Assembly (NCBI RefSeq): GCF_029893105.1
Contig: NZ_JARXWG010000018.1
Location: forward strand, 35,714 to 99,713
Length of the DNA stretch: 64,000 nucleotides
Source: Parabacteroides sp. PF5-9
GTDB lineage: Bacteria; Bacteroidota; Bacteroidia; Bacteroidales; Tannerellaceae
Direction of reading: 5' to 3'
Shown here: in pieces, positions 17,582-27,358 of the stretch
Layout: each line of letters opens with the position of its first letter
Numbering within the stretch: position 1 is the stretch's first letter
Program-made: the position numbers and the translations under genes
Notes under the pieces: generated by a model
What the model was told of the DNA's origin: nothing
The model's database searches: none
What the model saw: only the letters and a program-made list of their open reading frames with translations

Positions 17582-19489
17582 ATGACTGAAAGCACAAATG
17601 AACATCTTTTGGAAAAGATTCAATCGCCGAATGATTTACGGCAATTGGCGATGGATGATTTGCCGAAGGTGTGTGAAGAGTTGCGTCAATATATAATAGA
17701 TATACTCTCGGAACATCCGGGACACCTGGGCGCCAGCCTGGGAACAGTGGAACTGACGGTTGCATTGCATTATGTGTTTAATACACCCTATGACCGTATT
17801 GTCTGGGATGTGGGGCATCAGGCGTATGGACATAAAATATTGACAGGTCGCCGGGAAGCTTTTCATACGTTACGGACATTTAAAGGGATCAGTGGTTTTC
17901 CTAATCCGGCAGAGAGCGAATATGATTCCTTTATAGCAGGGCATGCTTCCAATTCGATCTCGGCGGCATTGGGTATGTCGGTTGCTTTTGATCTTCAGAA
18001 AGAAGAAAATCGTAATGTGGTGGCTGTCATCGGTGACGGTGCTATGACAGGAGGGTTGGCTTTTGAAGGGTTGAATAATGCATCGGCTAATCCGAATAAC
18101 TTATTGATCATTCTCAATGATAACGATATGGCGATCGACCAGAGTGTTGGCGGGTTGAGTCAATATTTGGTGGATATCACCACAAGTCAGACCTATAATA
18201 AGGTGCGATATGATGCCTACAGAGGTTTGAAGCGGATGAAATTGATTAATGAAAACCGACGGGGGATTATTCTCCGCCTGAATAATAGCCTGAAAGCGCT
18301 GATTACCGAACAACATAATCTGTTTGAAGGATTTAGTATCCGCTATTTTGGTCCGATAGATGGACATGATGTCAACTATCTGGCTAAAGTGATGAATGAT
18401 ATCAAACATATGAAAGGGCCGAAGTTGTTGCATATCAAGACAAAAAAAGGAAAAGGCTTCAAACCGGCAGAAGAATCGGCTACCGAATGGCATGCGCCCG
18501 GAAGATTTAATAAAGAGACCGGTGAACGAATCGTACCGCTTAAGTTGAACGAACCTCAACTGTATCAGGATGTGTTTGGCCATACATTGGTGGAACTGGC
18601 AGAGCAAGACGAACGGATTGTAGGAGTCACTCCGGCTATGCCAACGGGAAGTTCGATGTGTTATATGATGAAAGCTTTTCCAAAACGTTCTTTTGATGTC
18701 GGTATCGCTGAAGGTCATGCGGTTACTTTTTCTGCCGGTATGGCGAAAGAGGGTATGATCCCTTTTTGTAATGTGTACTCTTCGTTTATGCAGCGTGCTT
18801 ACGACATGTTGATTCATGACGTCGCTTTACAGAAACTGCATATGGTACTTTGTCTGGATCGTGCCGGTTTGGTAGGTGAGGATGGTGCGACTCATCATGG
18901 GATCTTTGATCTGGCTTATTTGCGTCCGATTCCTAATTTAGTAATTTCTTCTCCTTTAAATGAGATCGATTTGCGCAACCTGATGTATACCGGTTATAAA
19001 GTCGCCGACGGGCCATTTGTGATTCGTTATCCGCGTGGGAAAGGCGAACTCAGGGATTGGCGCAACAAAATGGAACCGCTTCCTGTTGGTAAAGGAAAGC
19101 GGTTAAGAGCGGGAACGGATATGGCTGTTTTGTCGATCGGCCCGATTGGTAATGAGGTTATTAAGGCGATAGATGTATTGGAACAGGATGGATTTTCGGT
19201 TGCTCATTATGATATGATTTACCTCAAACCGATTGATGAGGCTCTTTTACATGAAGTAGGACGTACCTATAAATATGTATTAACGGTGGAAAATGGCGTG
19301 ATCAGGGGTGGATTAGGAACAGCAGTGATTGAGTTTATGGCTGATCACGGATATACCCCCGTTCTGCAACGGATCGGTGTAGGGGATGAATTTATAGAAC
19401 ATGGCTCCATTCCAGAATTATACCGATTATGTGAAATGGATGCGGAAGGGATTGTGCAAAAGGCAAAAAAAATGCTTAATCCGCTATGA
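17582..19489 (+). CDS. dxs: 1-deoxy-D-xylulose-5-phosphate synthase
   Basis: 635 residues from ATG 17582. It condenses pyruvate and glyceraldehyde-3-phosphate to DXP, the first committed step of the MEP isoprenoid pathway, and also supplies thiamine and pyridoxal precursors. Transketolase-type domains are visible: the TPP/Mg site [17 protein letters not shown], the catalytic HxxxGASLG region near the N-terminus ([15 protein letters not shown]), the central pyrimidine-binding domain ([15 protein letters not shown]) and the C-terminal domain. The gene has its own promoter and is followed by trkA after 38 bp. Confidence 0.97.
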   Translation: MTESTNEHLLEKIQSPNDLRQLAMDDLPKVCEELRQYIIDILSEHPGHLGASLGTVELTVALHYVFNTPYDRIVWDVGHQAYGHKILTGRREAFHTLRTFKGISGFPNPAESEYDSFIAGHASNSISAALGMSVAFDLQKEENRNVVAVIGDGAMTGGLAFEGLNNASANPNNLLIILNDNDMAIDQSVGGLSQYLVDITTSQTYNKVRYDAYRGLKRMKLINENRRGIILRLNNSLKALITEQHNLFEGFSIRYFGPIDGHDVNYLAKVMNDIKHMKGPKLLHIKTKKGKGFKPAEESATEWHAPGRFNKETGERIVPLKLNEPQLYQDVFGHTLVELAEQDERIVGVTPAMPTGSSMCYMMKAFPKRSFDVGIAEGHAVTFSAGMAKEGMIPFCNVYSSFMQRAYDMLIHDVALQKLHMVLCLDRAGLVGEDGATHHGIFDLAYLRPIPNLVISSPLNEIDLRNLMYTGYKVADGPFVIRYPRGKGELRDWRNKMEPLPVGKGKRLRAGTDMAVLSIGPIGNEVIKAIDVLEQDGFSVAHYDMIYLKPIDEALLHEVGRTYKYVLTVENGVIRGGLGTAVIEFMADHGYTPVLQRIGVGDEFIEHGSIPELYRLCEMDAEGIVQKAKKMLNPL

Positions 19490-19527
19490 AGCGTGAAATG
19501 AATATATCAAACCAATAATTAACGGAC

Positions 19528-20865
19528 GTGAAAATTATTATAGCCGGTGCCGGAGAGGTGGGTACACATTTAGCTAAAATGTTGTCCCAGGAAAAAATGG
19601 ATATCATTCTAATGGACCCGGATGAAGAACGGTTGACTTTTCCCAATTCGAATATGGATATCCTGCCGGTTGTCGGTGATCCGACATCACTTCGTAACCT
19701 GGAAGAGGCGGGGATTAAAAATGCGGATCTGTTTGTTAGTGTGACACCGGAAGAGGCGGTGAATGTGATGGCTTGTATGTTGGCTCATAATTTGGGGGCT
19801 AAGAAAACGCTGGCTCGAATCAATAACTACGAATACCTCTTACCCAAAAATAAAGAATTTTTTGAAACACTCGGGATTAACTCGATGATCTATCCGGAGA
19901 TGTTGGCAGCTAAAGAGATCGTATCGGATATTCGTAGGCCATGGACCCGCCAGTATTGGGAACTGTTTGGTGGTGCATTGATTCTGATAGGCGTAAAGAT
20001 CCGTGAGAATTCACAGTTTGTGAATATGCGGATTATGGATCTGCCCAATGAAGACAAGTATTATCATATTGTGGCAATCAAACGAAAAAATGAAACGATC
20101 ATTCCTCGAGGGAGTGATCTCATAGAAGCGGATGATTTATTGTTTTTTACGACAACCAAATCGCATGTGGATGATGTTCGTGTGTTGGCCGGAAAGAAAG
20201 ACCCGGAAGTCAAGAAGATATTTATTATGGGTGCCAGCCGGATCGCTATCCGGGCTTGTCAGTATCTCCCGAACAATATACGTATAAAGCTCTTTGAGAC
20301 CGACAAGGAAGAAAGCCATCGTGTGGCGGAAATTGTTCCGGGTAACGTATTGGTTATTAATGGAGATGCCCGTGATACCGAACTGTTGCAACAGGAAGGA
20401 ATAAAAGACGCTCAGGCTTTTATCGCTTTGACTGAGAACGCCAGTACAAATATTCTCTCATGTATTGCAGCTAAACGTTTTGGTGTTTTTAAAACCATTG
20501 CCAAAATAGAGAATCTCGATTATATCTCGTTAGCGGAAAGTATGGATATCGGGGCGGTGATTAATAAAAAACTGATAGCGGCCAGCCATATTTACAAATT
20601 CTTGTTGGATGCCGATGTCTCGAATGTGAAGATGCTGACTTTTGCAAATGCAAACGTTGCGGAACTGGTTGCCCGACCGGATTCGAAAATTACCCGAAAG
20701 CAGGTGCAAGATCTTAAATTACCAAAAGATATGACTTTAGGCGGCATGATACGTGACGGAGAACCGATGCTGGTTAAAGGGAATACACAGATTCAGGCGA
20801 ACGACCATGTGGTGGTTTTCTGTCTGGACTCGGCGATGCGTCGACTGGAGGATTATTTCAATTAA
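19528..20865 (+). CDS. trkA: Trk potassium uptake regulatory subunit TrkA
   Basis: 445 residues, starting with GTG. Two RCK modules are present: Rossmann NAD-binding loops IIIAGAGEVGTHLAKML at the N-terminus and IFIMGASRIAIRAC near residue 232, each followed by a TrkA-C domain. It is a peripheral cytosolic ring that gates the TrkH channel in response to NAD(H)/ATP. TrkH starts 6 bp downstream, so the pair is one operon. Confidence 0.96.
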   Translation: MKIIIAGAGEVGTHLAKMLSQEKMDIILMDPDEERLTFPNSNMDILPVVGDPTSLRNLEEAGIKNADLFVSVTPEEAVNVMACMLAHNLGAKKTLARINNYEYLLPKNKEFFETLGINSMIYPEMLAAKEIVSDIRRPWTRQYWELFGGALILIGVKIRENSQFVNMRIMDLPNEDKYYHIVAIKRKNETIIPRGSDLIEADDLLFFTTTKSHVDDVRVLAGKKDPEVKKIFIMGASRIAIRACQYLPNNIRIKLFETDKEESHRVAEIVPGNVLVINGDARDTELLQQEGIKDAQAFIALTENASTNILSCIAAKRFGVFKTIAKIENLDYISLAESMDIGAVINKKLIAASHIYKFLLDADVSNVKMLTFANANVAELVARPDSKITRKQVQDLKLPKDMTLGGMIRDGEPMLVKGNTQIQANDHVVVFCLDSAMRRLEDYFN

Positions 20866-20871
20866 TCATTC

Positions 20872-22326
20872 ATGATCAATATACGATTTATACTGAAAAT
20901 GTTGGGCATGATGTTTCTGTTGGAAACATTCTTCATGCTGTTGGCGACATTGGTCGGTTTCTTGTATAAAGAAGGAGATTTTATTCCGTTATTGATCTCC
21001 AGTGGGATCATGTTTGTTGTGGGGGGACTTTTTTACCTGATCGGTTTGCATGCAGATGAACATATGGCCGGACGGCGTGAAGGGATGTTGACAGTCGCCC
21101 TGACCTGGCTGTTGTTCTCTTTATTTGGTATGCTTCCCTTTTATCTGGGAGGGTATATCGATAATGTGACAGACGCTTTTTTTGAAACGATGTCGGGTTA
21201 TACAACTACCGGTGCTTCTATTCTGACGAATATCGAATCGATGCCGAAAGGCATATTGTTTTGGCGTAGCTTGACGCAATGGCAGGGAGGAATCGGTATT
21301 ATTGTGTTTACTGTAGCATTGATGCCGATATTTGGAGGAGGCGCTTCTCAGCTATTTGATGCGGAGACTCCAGGCATTACGCATGATCGTTTCTTGCCCC
21401 GGGTGACTCAGGTGGCCAAACGTCTTTCCGGTGTGTATATTTTTCTGACTCTTTTGGTCGTTGTGCTTCTTTGGATAGGTCCGATGAACTTTTATGATGC
21501 ACTGAATCATGGGTTGACGACTATTTCTACCGGAGGATATTCTACCCGGAACACCAGTATAGCTTATTGGGATTCGGCTTATGTCGAGTATGTCATTATG
21601 ATCTTTATGTTCTTAGGTGCTACGAATATTACCCTTATATATTTTTGTTTGAAGATTCAACCGATCAAACTGATAAAAGACGAAGAATTCCGTTGGTTTC
21701 TGATGTTTGTGGTAGTGGCAACGGGGGCAACGTTGGGTTGGTTATTATATAATGGGTATACGACGGATATTGAGTACGCCTTTCGCCATGCTTGTTTTCA
21801 GGTTATTTCGTTAATAACAACCTGTGGTTTTGGAACGGCAAACTATGTTGAGTGGGGCGCTTTTTTCTGGTTGATTGCTTTATTCCTGATGTTTGTCTGT
21901 GGCTGTGCCGGTTCTACCAGCGGAGGATTGAAAGTGGGACGTTTTGTGATCTTGACGAAAAACCTTTCGAATGAATTCAAGAAACAAACGCATCCGCATG
22001 CGATCATTCCGGTGCGAATGAACAAACATGTGGTTTCGGGAGAAATCGTACATCGTGTCCTGGCTTTTGCTTTTGCCTATATAACTTTGATTGTTGTGAG
22101 TTGCCTTGTATTGGCATTAGATGGTATGTCGTTTGATGATGCGGTGAGTGTAGCCATATCTGCTATAGGGAATATCGGTCCGGCTTTAGGCTCGTTAGGA
22201 CCATTTGATAATTATGCCGATGTTCCGGTCGTATCGAAATGGTTTCTATCCTTTTTAATGTTAACCGGTCGTCTGGAGATTTTTACAGTATTGACAATCC
22301 TTATTCCGGGTTTCTGGAAGCAATAA
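20872..22326 (+). CDS. trkH: Trk potassium uptake channel subunit TrkH
   Basis: 484 residues and about ten membrane helices. The four pore-loop/selectivity-filter segments of the SKT family are visible: TTTGASIL, STGGYSTR, TTCGFGTA and GNIGPALG. It imports K+ through the inner membrane under control of TrkA, encoded 6 bp upstream. The 283-bp region downstream has no gene. It contains an imperfect hairpin around 22425-22455 (ACCGGCCTT/AAGACCGGT) that may end this transcript, although no U-run follows. Confidence 0.95.
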   Translation: MINIRFILKMLGMMFLLETFFMLLATLVGFLYKEGDFIPLLISSGIMFVVGGLFYLIGLHADEHMAGRREGMLTVALTWLLFSLFGMLPFYLGGYIDNVTDAFFETMSGYTTTGASILTNIESMPKGILFWRSLTQWQGGIGIIVFTVALMPIFGGGASQLFDAETPGITHDRFLPRVTQVAKRLSGVYIFLTLLVVVLLWIGPMNFYDALNHGLTTISTGGYSTRNTSIAYWDSAYVEYVIMIFMFLGATNITLIYFCLKIQPIKLIKDEEFRWFLMFVVVATGATLGWLLYNGYTTDIEYAFRHACFQVISLITTCGFGTANYVEWGAFFWLIALFLMFVCGCAGSTSGGLKVGRFVILTKNLSNEFKKQTHPHAIIPVRMNKHVVSGEIVHRVLAFAFAYITLIVVSCLVLALDGMSFDDAVSVAISAIGNIGPALGSLGPFDNYADVPVVSKWFLSFLMLTGRLEIFTVLTILIPGFWKQ

Positions 22327-22503
22327 ATATTCATACAGAACGGCTCAAACGGACCTGTGAGAGCGTTGCATGATGAATAAGATAACTTTCATTACATATA
22401 TTTTTTGTTTTGTATGCTAATATTGACCGGCCTTACAATCCCAGCAAGACCGGTTTCAATCGATCAATTAACATAAATTAAAATAACAATATTAATTTTT
22501 TTG

Positions 22504-22511
22504 TAATTTTG
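22504..22511 (+). promoter_or_regulatory. -7 promoter element of the TRL-like lipoprotein gene
   Basis: TAATTTTG, identical to the dxs element. It lies about 100 bp before the ATG at 22610, so the mRNA would have a 5' leader of roughly 95 nt. That leader contains complementary CCTCCC (near 22540) and GGGAGG (near 22581) and could fold. Confidence 0.55.
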
Positions 22512-22609
22512 CGGGCGCAAGTGAAAACAAATGGGTATCCTCCCTAACCGTTTAAATAACAAACTAACATTCCTTATCATGGGAGGGGGTAAGAACAATA
22601 TTCAGAGTT

Positions 22610-22918
22610 ATGAAAAAAATCTTTATGTGCATTGCTGCTGCAGCATTCTTAACTAGTTGTGGCGTAACAAAAGCACCTGTAATGGGAGCTATTTATACTG
22701 ATGTTATATCAGGAACAGCTGTAACAAGCAATAAACTGGCTACAAAAGTAGGAACAGGAAAAGCTACAGGTATTTTAGGTTTGTTTGCTACTGGTGACGC
22801 AAGTTATCAAACTGCTGCTAAAAACGCAGGCATCACAAGAATTACTCATGTAGACGAACGTAATTATACTATCTTAGGTATCATTACAACTTACGAAACA
22901 TTTGTTTACGGAGAATAA
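22610..22918 (+). CDS. TRL-like small lipoprotein
   Basis: 102 residues. The signal peptide has a lipobox (AAFLTSC, Cys17), followed by a compact domain with TKVGTGKATGILGLFATGDASY and the terminal GIITTYETFVYGE. Both are typical of the TRL-like family of small bacterial lipoproteins, whose function is unknown. Codon use is richer in A/T-ending codons such as GCA, GTA and ACA than its neighbours, which suggests high expression. A strong hairpin follows the stop codon. Confidence 0.8.
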   Translation: MKKIFMCIAAAAFLTSCGVTKAPVMGAIYTDVISGTAVTSNKLATKVGTGKATGILGLFATGDASYQTAAKNAGITRITHVDERNYTILGIITTYETFVYGE

Positions 22919-22940
22919 GATACTTTTATAATATTCTTCT

Positions 22941-22976
22941 ATTATCGGAGTTGAACCTTTGTTCAACTCCGATAAT
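22941..22976. terminator. perfect 16-bp-stem hairpin after the TRL-like gene
   Basis: ATTATCGGAGTTGAAC pairs perfectly with GTTCAACTCCGATAAT across a 4-nt loop, 22 bp after the stop codon of the lipoprotein and 18 bp before the next start. The plus-strand flank (TATTAAAAAA) lacks a U-run, so it may act partly as an mRNA-stabilising hairpin. Confidence 0.75.
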
Positions 22977-22994
22977 TATTAAAAAATAGAATCA

Positions 22995-23519
22995 ATGCGA
23001 CTTTCTCTCTTATCCTGTTTCATTTTATGTTTGGCTTTTAACGGTTGGGCTCAAAAGGTGAACCGTGACTATTCTTTTTATCCTCAGGAAAACGGGAATG
23101 TCTACTTTATTCATCCTCAAAAGGGGTATAAGAGTGATCAAAAAGAAGCAACCAAAGGCCTTACCTACGATATCACTTATTTATCCGGGCGCGATTCGGC
23201 TTCATATACGTTTACATATTATTTACAGGATGTATTACAGATAAACGCTGTTATTCTTTTAGACCATAACGGTAAAGAAGTGTATAAAGGAGAGCCGGAG
23301 ATCTATTATGTACAGCCTAAAAGGAATTATTGGCAACACCGGGCAAAGGTAGAAATACCATATGATCTGTTGGAACAAATCTACCAGGAGGAATCTCCGT
23401 ATAACCTTATATTACAAGGAAATAATAAGACTGTTCGTTATACATTGAATCCTAAAAAGTGGGCAAAACAATCGACTCTAATTTCCCGTATTTTTCAAGT
23501 CGTTAAGTACAATCAATAA
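22995..23519 (+). CDS. secreted protein of unknown function
   Basis: 174 residues. Signal peptide at about residues 1-19 (ending FNGWAQ), then a Tyr-rich, mostly beta-strand sequence (YSFYPQENGNVYFIHPQKGY, TYDITYLSGRDSASYTFTYY). I recognise no catalytic motif. It is probably a periplasmic or surface protein restricted to Bacteroidales. It is separated from the TRL-like gene by the hairpin at 22941-22976 and converges with the esterase gene 27 bp downstream. Confidence 0.7.
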   Translation: MRLSLLSCFILCLAFNGWAQKVNRDYSFYPQENGNVYFIHPQKGYKSDQKEATKGLTYDITYLSGRDSASYTFTYYLQDVLQINAVILLDHNGKEVYKGEPEIYYVQPKRNYWQHRAKVEIPYDLLEQIYQEESPYNLILQGNNKTVRYTLNPKKWAKQSTLISRIFQVVKYNQ

Positions 23520-23546
23520 ACCGGGAGATAGAAAAATACTTTCGTT

Positions 23547-24311
23547 TTATCGTTTTTCTATAATCCTGTAAATCGCTTTTCCCCAGAATTCTCCAAGCCG
23601 TGCAGCACCGGTAAGGTTCGGATGAAGATAAAAAACACCAGCATTCCCATCTTCCGGGACAAATACCGTATCATAATTCTCTTTAAAGAATTCGAAGGCT
23701 TCCGTATCACCAATAAACACATTTTTAGGCTTTCTTTCAGCTAAAAGATGCAATTGCGGAAAATAAGATTTTAACCGCTCCAGTCCTTCTTTCAGATACA
23801 TGGAATTGTTGTAGGTATTAGGACTATACCATATCGGATAATGTAAAATAATTTTACTCTTCGGGTATAGGTTGAGCAATTCGTCAATAATCACTTGCAG
23901 ATTCGTATAATACTGTTCCGATGAGACCGGAGCACCATAGGGTCCTTTGATGGCGCTGTCATTCGTTCCCAACATAATGGAAAAGAGCAATAAGGCATTG
24001 GAATCCTCTTTAAACTGATCGGCTGCAGCCTTTACCTTGGCAAAATAACTGTTTTGTGCAGGTAAAAAATCTACCGTAGTCTTGCCACTTACCCCCTGAT
24101 TGGAATACCTGACATTTCCGACTAACGGCATTTGTTCCAGGAACAGACTGGCTTTGACCGGTGGTGCATTCAATTCAGGTTGATCAATCAGAACACCTTG
24201 TGAAATACTGTTGCCTATATACACAATATTCAAATTCATTTCCTGTGCAGAAGAGCAAAAAATGTTTTGTAAACCTACAAGCAACAAAAAGAAAAGAACT
24301 CTCTTTTTCAT
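23547..24311 (-). CDS. secreted SGNH/GDSL-family hydrolase
   Basis: 254 residues with a signal peptide (about 1-22). SGNH blocks are visible: block I as YIGNSISQG (nucleophile Ser in a GNS context rather than GDS), block III GTNDSA and block V HPNLTGAARLG containing the catalytic His. The family deacylates carbohydrates or lipids. The domain resembles the acetylxylan/sialate-esterase type seen in Bacteroidetes, so a glycan O-acetylesterase in the periplasm is likely; the substrate is inference. It starts 12 bp after the end of the upstream DUF3256 gene, suggesting co-transcription. Confidence 0.82.
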   Translation of the reverse strand: MKKRVLFFLLLVGLQNIFCSSAQEMNLNIVYIGNSISQGVLIDQPELNAPPVKASLFLEQMPLVGNVRYSNQGVSGKTTVDFLPAQNSYFAKVKAAADQFKEDSNALLLFSIMLGTNDSAIKGPYGAPVSSEQYYTNLQVIIDELLNLYPKSKIILHYPIWYSPNTYNNSMYLKEGLERLKSYFPQLHLLAERKPKNVFIGDTEAFEFFKENYDTVFVPEDGNAGVFYLHPNLTGAARLGEFWGKAIYRIIEKR

Positions 24312-24323
24312 CAGATCATTGTT

Positions 24324-24959
24324 TTATTGAAACTGCGATCTTTCCCAGGTATACACCTTAGGAGTATCTTTGATAAATGGGGTTATTTTATCACGTTCCT
24401 CCCGGCTGAGGTAAAGGGGAGTGGTATAAGTTGCAGTCAAGGTCAGATTCTCAGGACTTAACTGATATTTAATCAGATCCATATCCAGCCGTGAGATCGC
24501 ATAGTCGTATTCATCTTCACTTCGTTGTGCGTTCTTTTGGATGAACCAGGTTGTATTGACAGGTGTTAATAGAGTCTCTGCTTCAAGCGGTTGCCATTCT
24601 GTGGTGAAAAAAGAGATACGACTGTCCGCTGCAGGCCCTTCTATAGTTGTTGTCATACAAATGATATAGGTATTATTGACGAGCGGCAATAATTTCATTT
24701 CAATGGTGGTCCGTTCGGTAGACCGAAGTCTGAGGTAATCAGCCGTTAATTCTTCCAGTACAGAATAACCGGTCATCGTGTTTTGTAAACGGGCTTCCTT
24801 ATCCGAGGAATTATAAAGATCTATAAGGTCTCTTCGCCAAGCACTTTCCAGTTGAGGGATATAGCGGTCGGGCATATTGGTAAAAACGGAGGCCATATCC
24901 TGTGCATTTATGGCACTCAGGAAAAAACAGCCGATGATAGTGAATATAAATCGCATCAT
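24324..24959 (-). CDS. DUF3256-type secreted protein
   Basis: 211 residues from the ATG at 24959; the 20 in-frame codons upstream overlap the end of the HicB-like gene and are unlikely to be used. Signal peptide (about 1-19, ending AINAQ). The body (MASVFTNMPDRYIPQLESAWRRDLIDLY and VLEELTADYLRLRSTERTTIEMKLLPL, each given here only as landmark) matches my memory of DUF3256, a Bacteroidales periplasmic family of unknown function. It is tightly spaced with the SGNH hydrolase downstream. Confidence 0.8.
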   Translation of the reverse strand: MMRFIFTIIGCFFLSAINAQDMASVFTNMPDRYIPQLESAWRRDLIDLYNSSDKEARLQNTMTGYSVLEELTADYLRLRSTERTTIEMKLLPLVNNTYIICMTTTIEGPAADSRISFFTTEWQPLEAETLLTPVNTTWFIQKNAQRSEDEYDYAISRLDMDLIKYQLSPENLTLTATYTTPLYLSREERDKITPFIKDTPKVYTWERSQFQ

Positions 24960-24981
24960 ATTTTTCTCATTTTTTGTACGT

Positions 24982-25386
24982 TTAAAAACGTAATTGGGCT
25001 TGAAGTAATTTTTCTCCAAACAGTTGAATGCTGTTTAATATCTTTTCTGAAGTTTCTTTGCTTGGATTTCTGTAGCCATTCGCATATGACCATAGTTGTT
25101 TTTGATTAATCCCTGTAATCTCTTTCATTCCGGCAAATGAGATGTACTTAGAATAATACTTCAGAAATCCGGAAGTATCGAAAGTAAAATCAATTTCATA
25201 ATCTGCTTTCAACACAGCAGGTATATTCTCATTTTCTTCGATATAAAGATTTAATCCCTCCAAAAGATTTTGTTTTGTTTCTTCGATCGTTTCGCCAGCA
25301 CCATAGGCTCCGGGCACTTCTTCAATCCATGCTCCAAATTGATCTTTGCCACCAGTAATAACGGCTTTTAGTTTTTTTATTTTCAT
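24982..25386 (-). CDS. HicB-like antitoxin without adjacent HicA
   Basis: 134 residues. The N-terminal half is a HicB-type domain (KAVITGGKDQFGAWIEEVPG then GETIEETKQNLLEGL). The C-terminal half contains a helix-turn-helix (ITGINQKQLWSYANGYRNPS). HicB proteins neutralise the small RNase HicA and repress their own promoter. hicA is normally next to hicB; the 168 bp upstream holds no HicA-like reading frame and the downstream gene is DUF3256. It therefore appears to be a solitary antitoxin or a regulator. A TACATTTG promoter lies at 25493-25500. Confidence 0.8.
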   Translation of the reverse strand: MKIKKLKAVITGGKDQFGAWIEEVPGAYGAGETIEETKQNLLEGLNLYIEENENIPAVLKADYEIDFTFDTSGFLKYYSKYISFAGMKEITGINQKQLWSYANGYRNPSKETSEKILNSIQLFGEKLLQAQLRF

Positions 25387-25492
25387 ATCATATTATTTTT
25401 TTTTTAAAAAGGACTTATTTAAGTCTCATCTCTTTTTGTAATCTAAGTCGAAGTCCTTCAGGTATTCTTCAATAGTCGCTTTGGTTATACCA

Positions 25493-25500
25493 CAAATGTA
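25493..25500 (-). promoter_or_regulatory. -7 promoter element of the hicB-like gene
   Basis: TACATTTG on the minus strand, giving a leader of about 100 nt. That leader carries AAGGACTT (about 25453-25460) complementary to AAGTCCTT (about 25405-25412), and a smaller GACTT-AAAT-AAGTC hairpin followed by CTTTTT. An attenuator-like structure is possible. Confidence 0.5.
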
Positions 25501-25554
25501 AGAAATATTTCTAACAGATAAAAGATGTTTTAATAAATATTGTTTGTAAAAGTA

Positions 25555-26451
25555 TTATTTTGTTCCTAAATAGAGGAATATCATCCCGATCAATACCAGC
25601 AGCAGATCTACAGCTTTGCTCTTTAAGTTCTTTTCATGGAAAAAGAACGCGCCGGCGGTGAATGTGACCAATACATTGCTCCGGCGGATCATGGCGATAA
25701 TGGCAATCATCGAATCCGGGAAGCTAAGGGCATAAAAATAAATCCAGTCGGCCGCCACCAGAAAAACGGATATAAGAAGGATATTCCATTTCCAGACAAA
25801 CGGAGTACTTGCTTTCCTTCGGGGATACCAGAGGAGTAACAAGATAAAAGTCATTATAATACATTGATACACATTGAACCATACCTGTACGGTCATCACA
25901 TCCATGCTTTTCATCAGATGTTTATCGTATAGACCGCTTAAAGCCCCGAAAATAACCGACATGATCGTGAAAAAGATCCATTTGTTGTGCGAAAAATGGA
26001 TGCCTTCTTTTCTGCCGGAAGAAGAGAGCAGATAGAAAGAGGCTATGGCCAATAAAACACCTATCCATTGTAACAGATTTAATCGTTCTCCGAAAATAAG
26101 TAATGCGCCGATCAAAGTCAGTACCGGTTGAGTCGCTTTAATCGGCCCGGTGATCGTTATAGGCAGGTGTTTGATTCCGAAATACCCGAAGAGCCAGGAT
26201 AACAAAACGATTATAGCCTTGACCATTACCGCCAGATGCTCCTGCAAAGAGGCTTTCGGTACAAAAAAGAGTGTTTCGTCTAATACGGAGGTATAAAACG
26301 AGAGACCTATAAACGGAATAAACAGTAGACTGCTGAAAAGTGTATTGAAAAACAGAACCGGAATAACTGCGTTTCCGGTCAGCGATATCTTCTTGTTGAT
26401 ATCATAACAGCCTAAAAGAAAGGCGGAGGCAAAAGCTAAAACAACCCACAT
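25555..26451 (-). CDS. EamA-family (drug/metabolite) transporter
   Basis: 298 residues with ten membrane helices in two EamA repeats. The first repeat ends with GPIKATQPVLTLIGALLIFGE, the typical EamA signature; the second has IAMIRRSNVLVTFTAGAFFFHE. It is an inner-membrane exporter or importer of small metabolites; the substrate is not deducible. It follows truA after 52 bp of low-complexity spacer and probably shares its transcript. Confidence 0.88.
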   Translation of the reverse strand: MWVVLAFASAFLLGCYDINKKISLTGNAVIPVLFFNTLFSSLLFIPFIGLSFYTSVLDETLFFVPKASLQEHLAVMVKAIIVLLSWLFGYFGIKHLPITITGPIKATQPVLTLIGALLIFGERLNLLQWIGVLLAIASFYLLSSSGRKEGIHFSHNKWIFFTIMSVIFGALSGLYDKHLMKSMDVMTVQVWFNVYQCIIMTFILLLLWYPRRKASTPFVWKWNILLISVFLVAADWIYFYALSFPDSMIAIIAMIRRSNVLVTFTAGAFFFHEKNLKSKAVDLLLVLIGMIFLYLGTK

Positions 26452-26454
26452 AAT

Positions 26455-26490
26455 TCAATGGACAATGGATAATTGACAATGGATAATGAA
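26455..26490. repeat. low-complexity AATTGACAATGG spacer
   Basis: Tandem copies of a 7-14 bp motif (CAATGGACAATGGATAATTG) fill the gap between truA and the EamA gene. A similar stretch precedes the rRNA methyltransferase near 10961-10990. These look like slippage-prone intergenic filler. Confidence 0.6.
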
Positions 26491-26503
26491 GAGCATTTTT
26501 TCA

Positions 26504-27250
26504 TTATAAGTGTATATAGTCGTATGTGATATCTACTAAAAACAAAGCTTGTCCCGGCACGGAGGTTCCGGCTTGGCCACGGTCTTTCGATTCGATGACT
26601 CGACGAAAGCCGTCTAATGACAGTTTTCCTCGTCCGACTTCGAGTAGTGTGCCGACAATGGCACGTACCATGTTGCGCAAAAAACGATCAGCCCGGATGG
26701 TAAACACCCAGACATCATCTTCCTGAGTCCATTGGGCATGCATGATCCGGCAGTTGTTGGTCTTTACGTCGGTATGGAGTTTGCTGAAACTGGTAAAATC
26801 AATGTATTCAAACAAGATTTTACACGCCTCATTCATGGCTTCAATATCCAATGAACCGTGTATTTTGTACACAAAATCAGTATTGAACGGGTTCTTTTGT
26901 CGGGTGATGTAATAGTTGTAGGTGCGCGATGTGGCATCAAAACGGGCATGCGCATCCGGAGCAACAGGAATGATTTGATGAATGGCAATATCTTTGGGCA
27001 GGAGACGATTGAGTTTCTCTGCCAGGAAAGAGAGCTCATCAAATTCCTCTTCCCAGTCGAAATGGGCAACCATCATCCGGGCATGCACACCACTGTCTGT
27101 ACGTCCGGCACCTACAATCGGCACAGGTTTGCGCAGTAGAGTGGCCAATGCTGTCTCGATACACCCTTGTACCGTAGCGCCATTAGGTTGTATCTGCCAC
27201 CCACAGTAATTTTTTCCGTTATATCCTAAATAGATGAAATATCTTGCCAC
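26504..27250 (-). CDS. truA: tRNA pseudouridine(38-40) synthase
   Basis: 248 residues, the usual size. The catalytic Asp52 sits in [10 protein letters not shown], and the N-terminal [14 protein letters not shown] and the [15 protein letters not shown] segment are standard for TruA. It isomerises uridines 38-40 in the tRNA anticodon arm. A TACCTTTG promoter at 27289-27296 lies 38 bp upstream. It is divergent from the KDG kinase across a 22-bp-period repeat array. Confidence 0.97.
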   Translation of the reverse strand: MARYFIYLGYNGKNYCGWQIQPNGATVQGCIETALATLLRKPVPIVGAGRTDSGVHARMMVAHFDWEEEFDELSFLAEKLNRLLPKDIAIHQIIPVAPDAHARFDATSRTYNYYITRQKNPFNTDFVYKIHGSLDIEAMNEACKILFEYIDFTSFSKLHTDVKTNNCRIMHAQWTQEDDVWVFTIRADRFLRNMVRAIVGTLLEVGRGKLSLDGFRRVIESKDRGQAGTSVPGQALFLVDITYDYIHL

Positions 27251-27288
27251 AGAAACAATATTTAGACGGTTTCACATCTTTGAATATG

Positions 27289-27296
27289 CAAAGGTA
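27289..27296 (-). promoter_or_regulatory. truA: -7 promoter element of truA
   Basis: TACCTTTG on the minus strand, 38 bp before the start codon. Confidence 0.6.
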
Positions 27297-27358
27297 CGAG
27301 AAATATAGCCAATAGCTTGTTTAATCCGATGAGATCTTTATCCTCAAACATGCAAAAG

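Noticed and set aside
18101..18817. 238-codon minus-strand frame inside dxs
   Set aside because: Shadow frame of dxs with no family features.
25387..25500. HicA toxin gene upstream of the hicB-like gene
   Set aside because: The only open frame has no start codon, lacks the HicA His motif and overlaps the promoter element.
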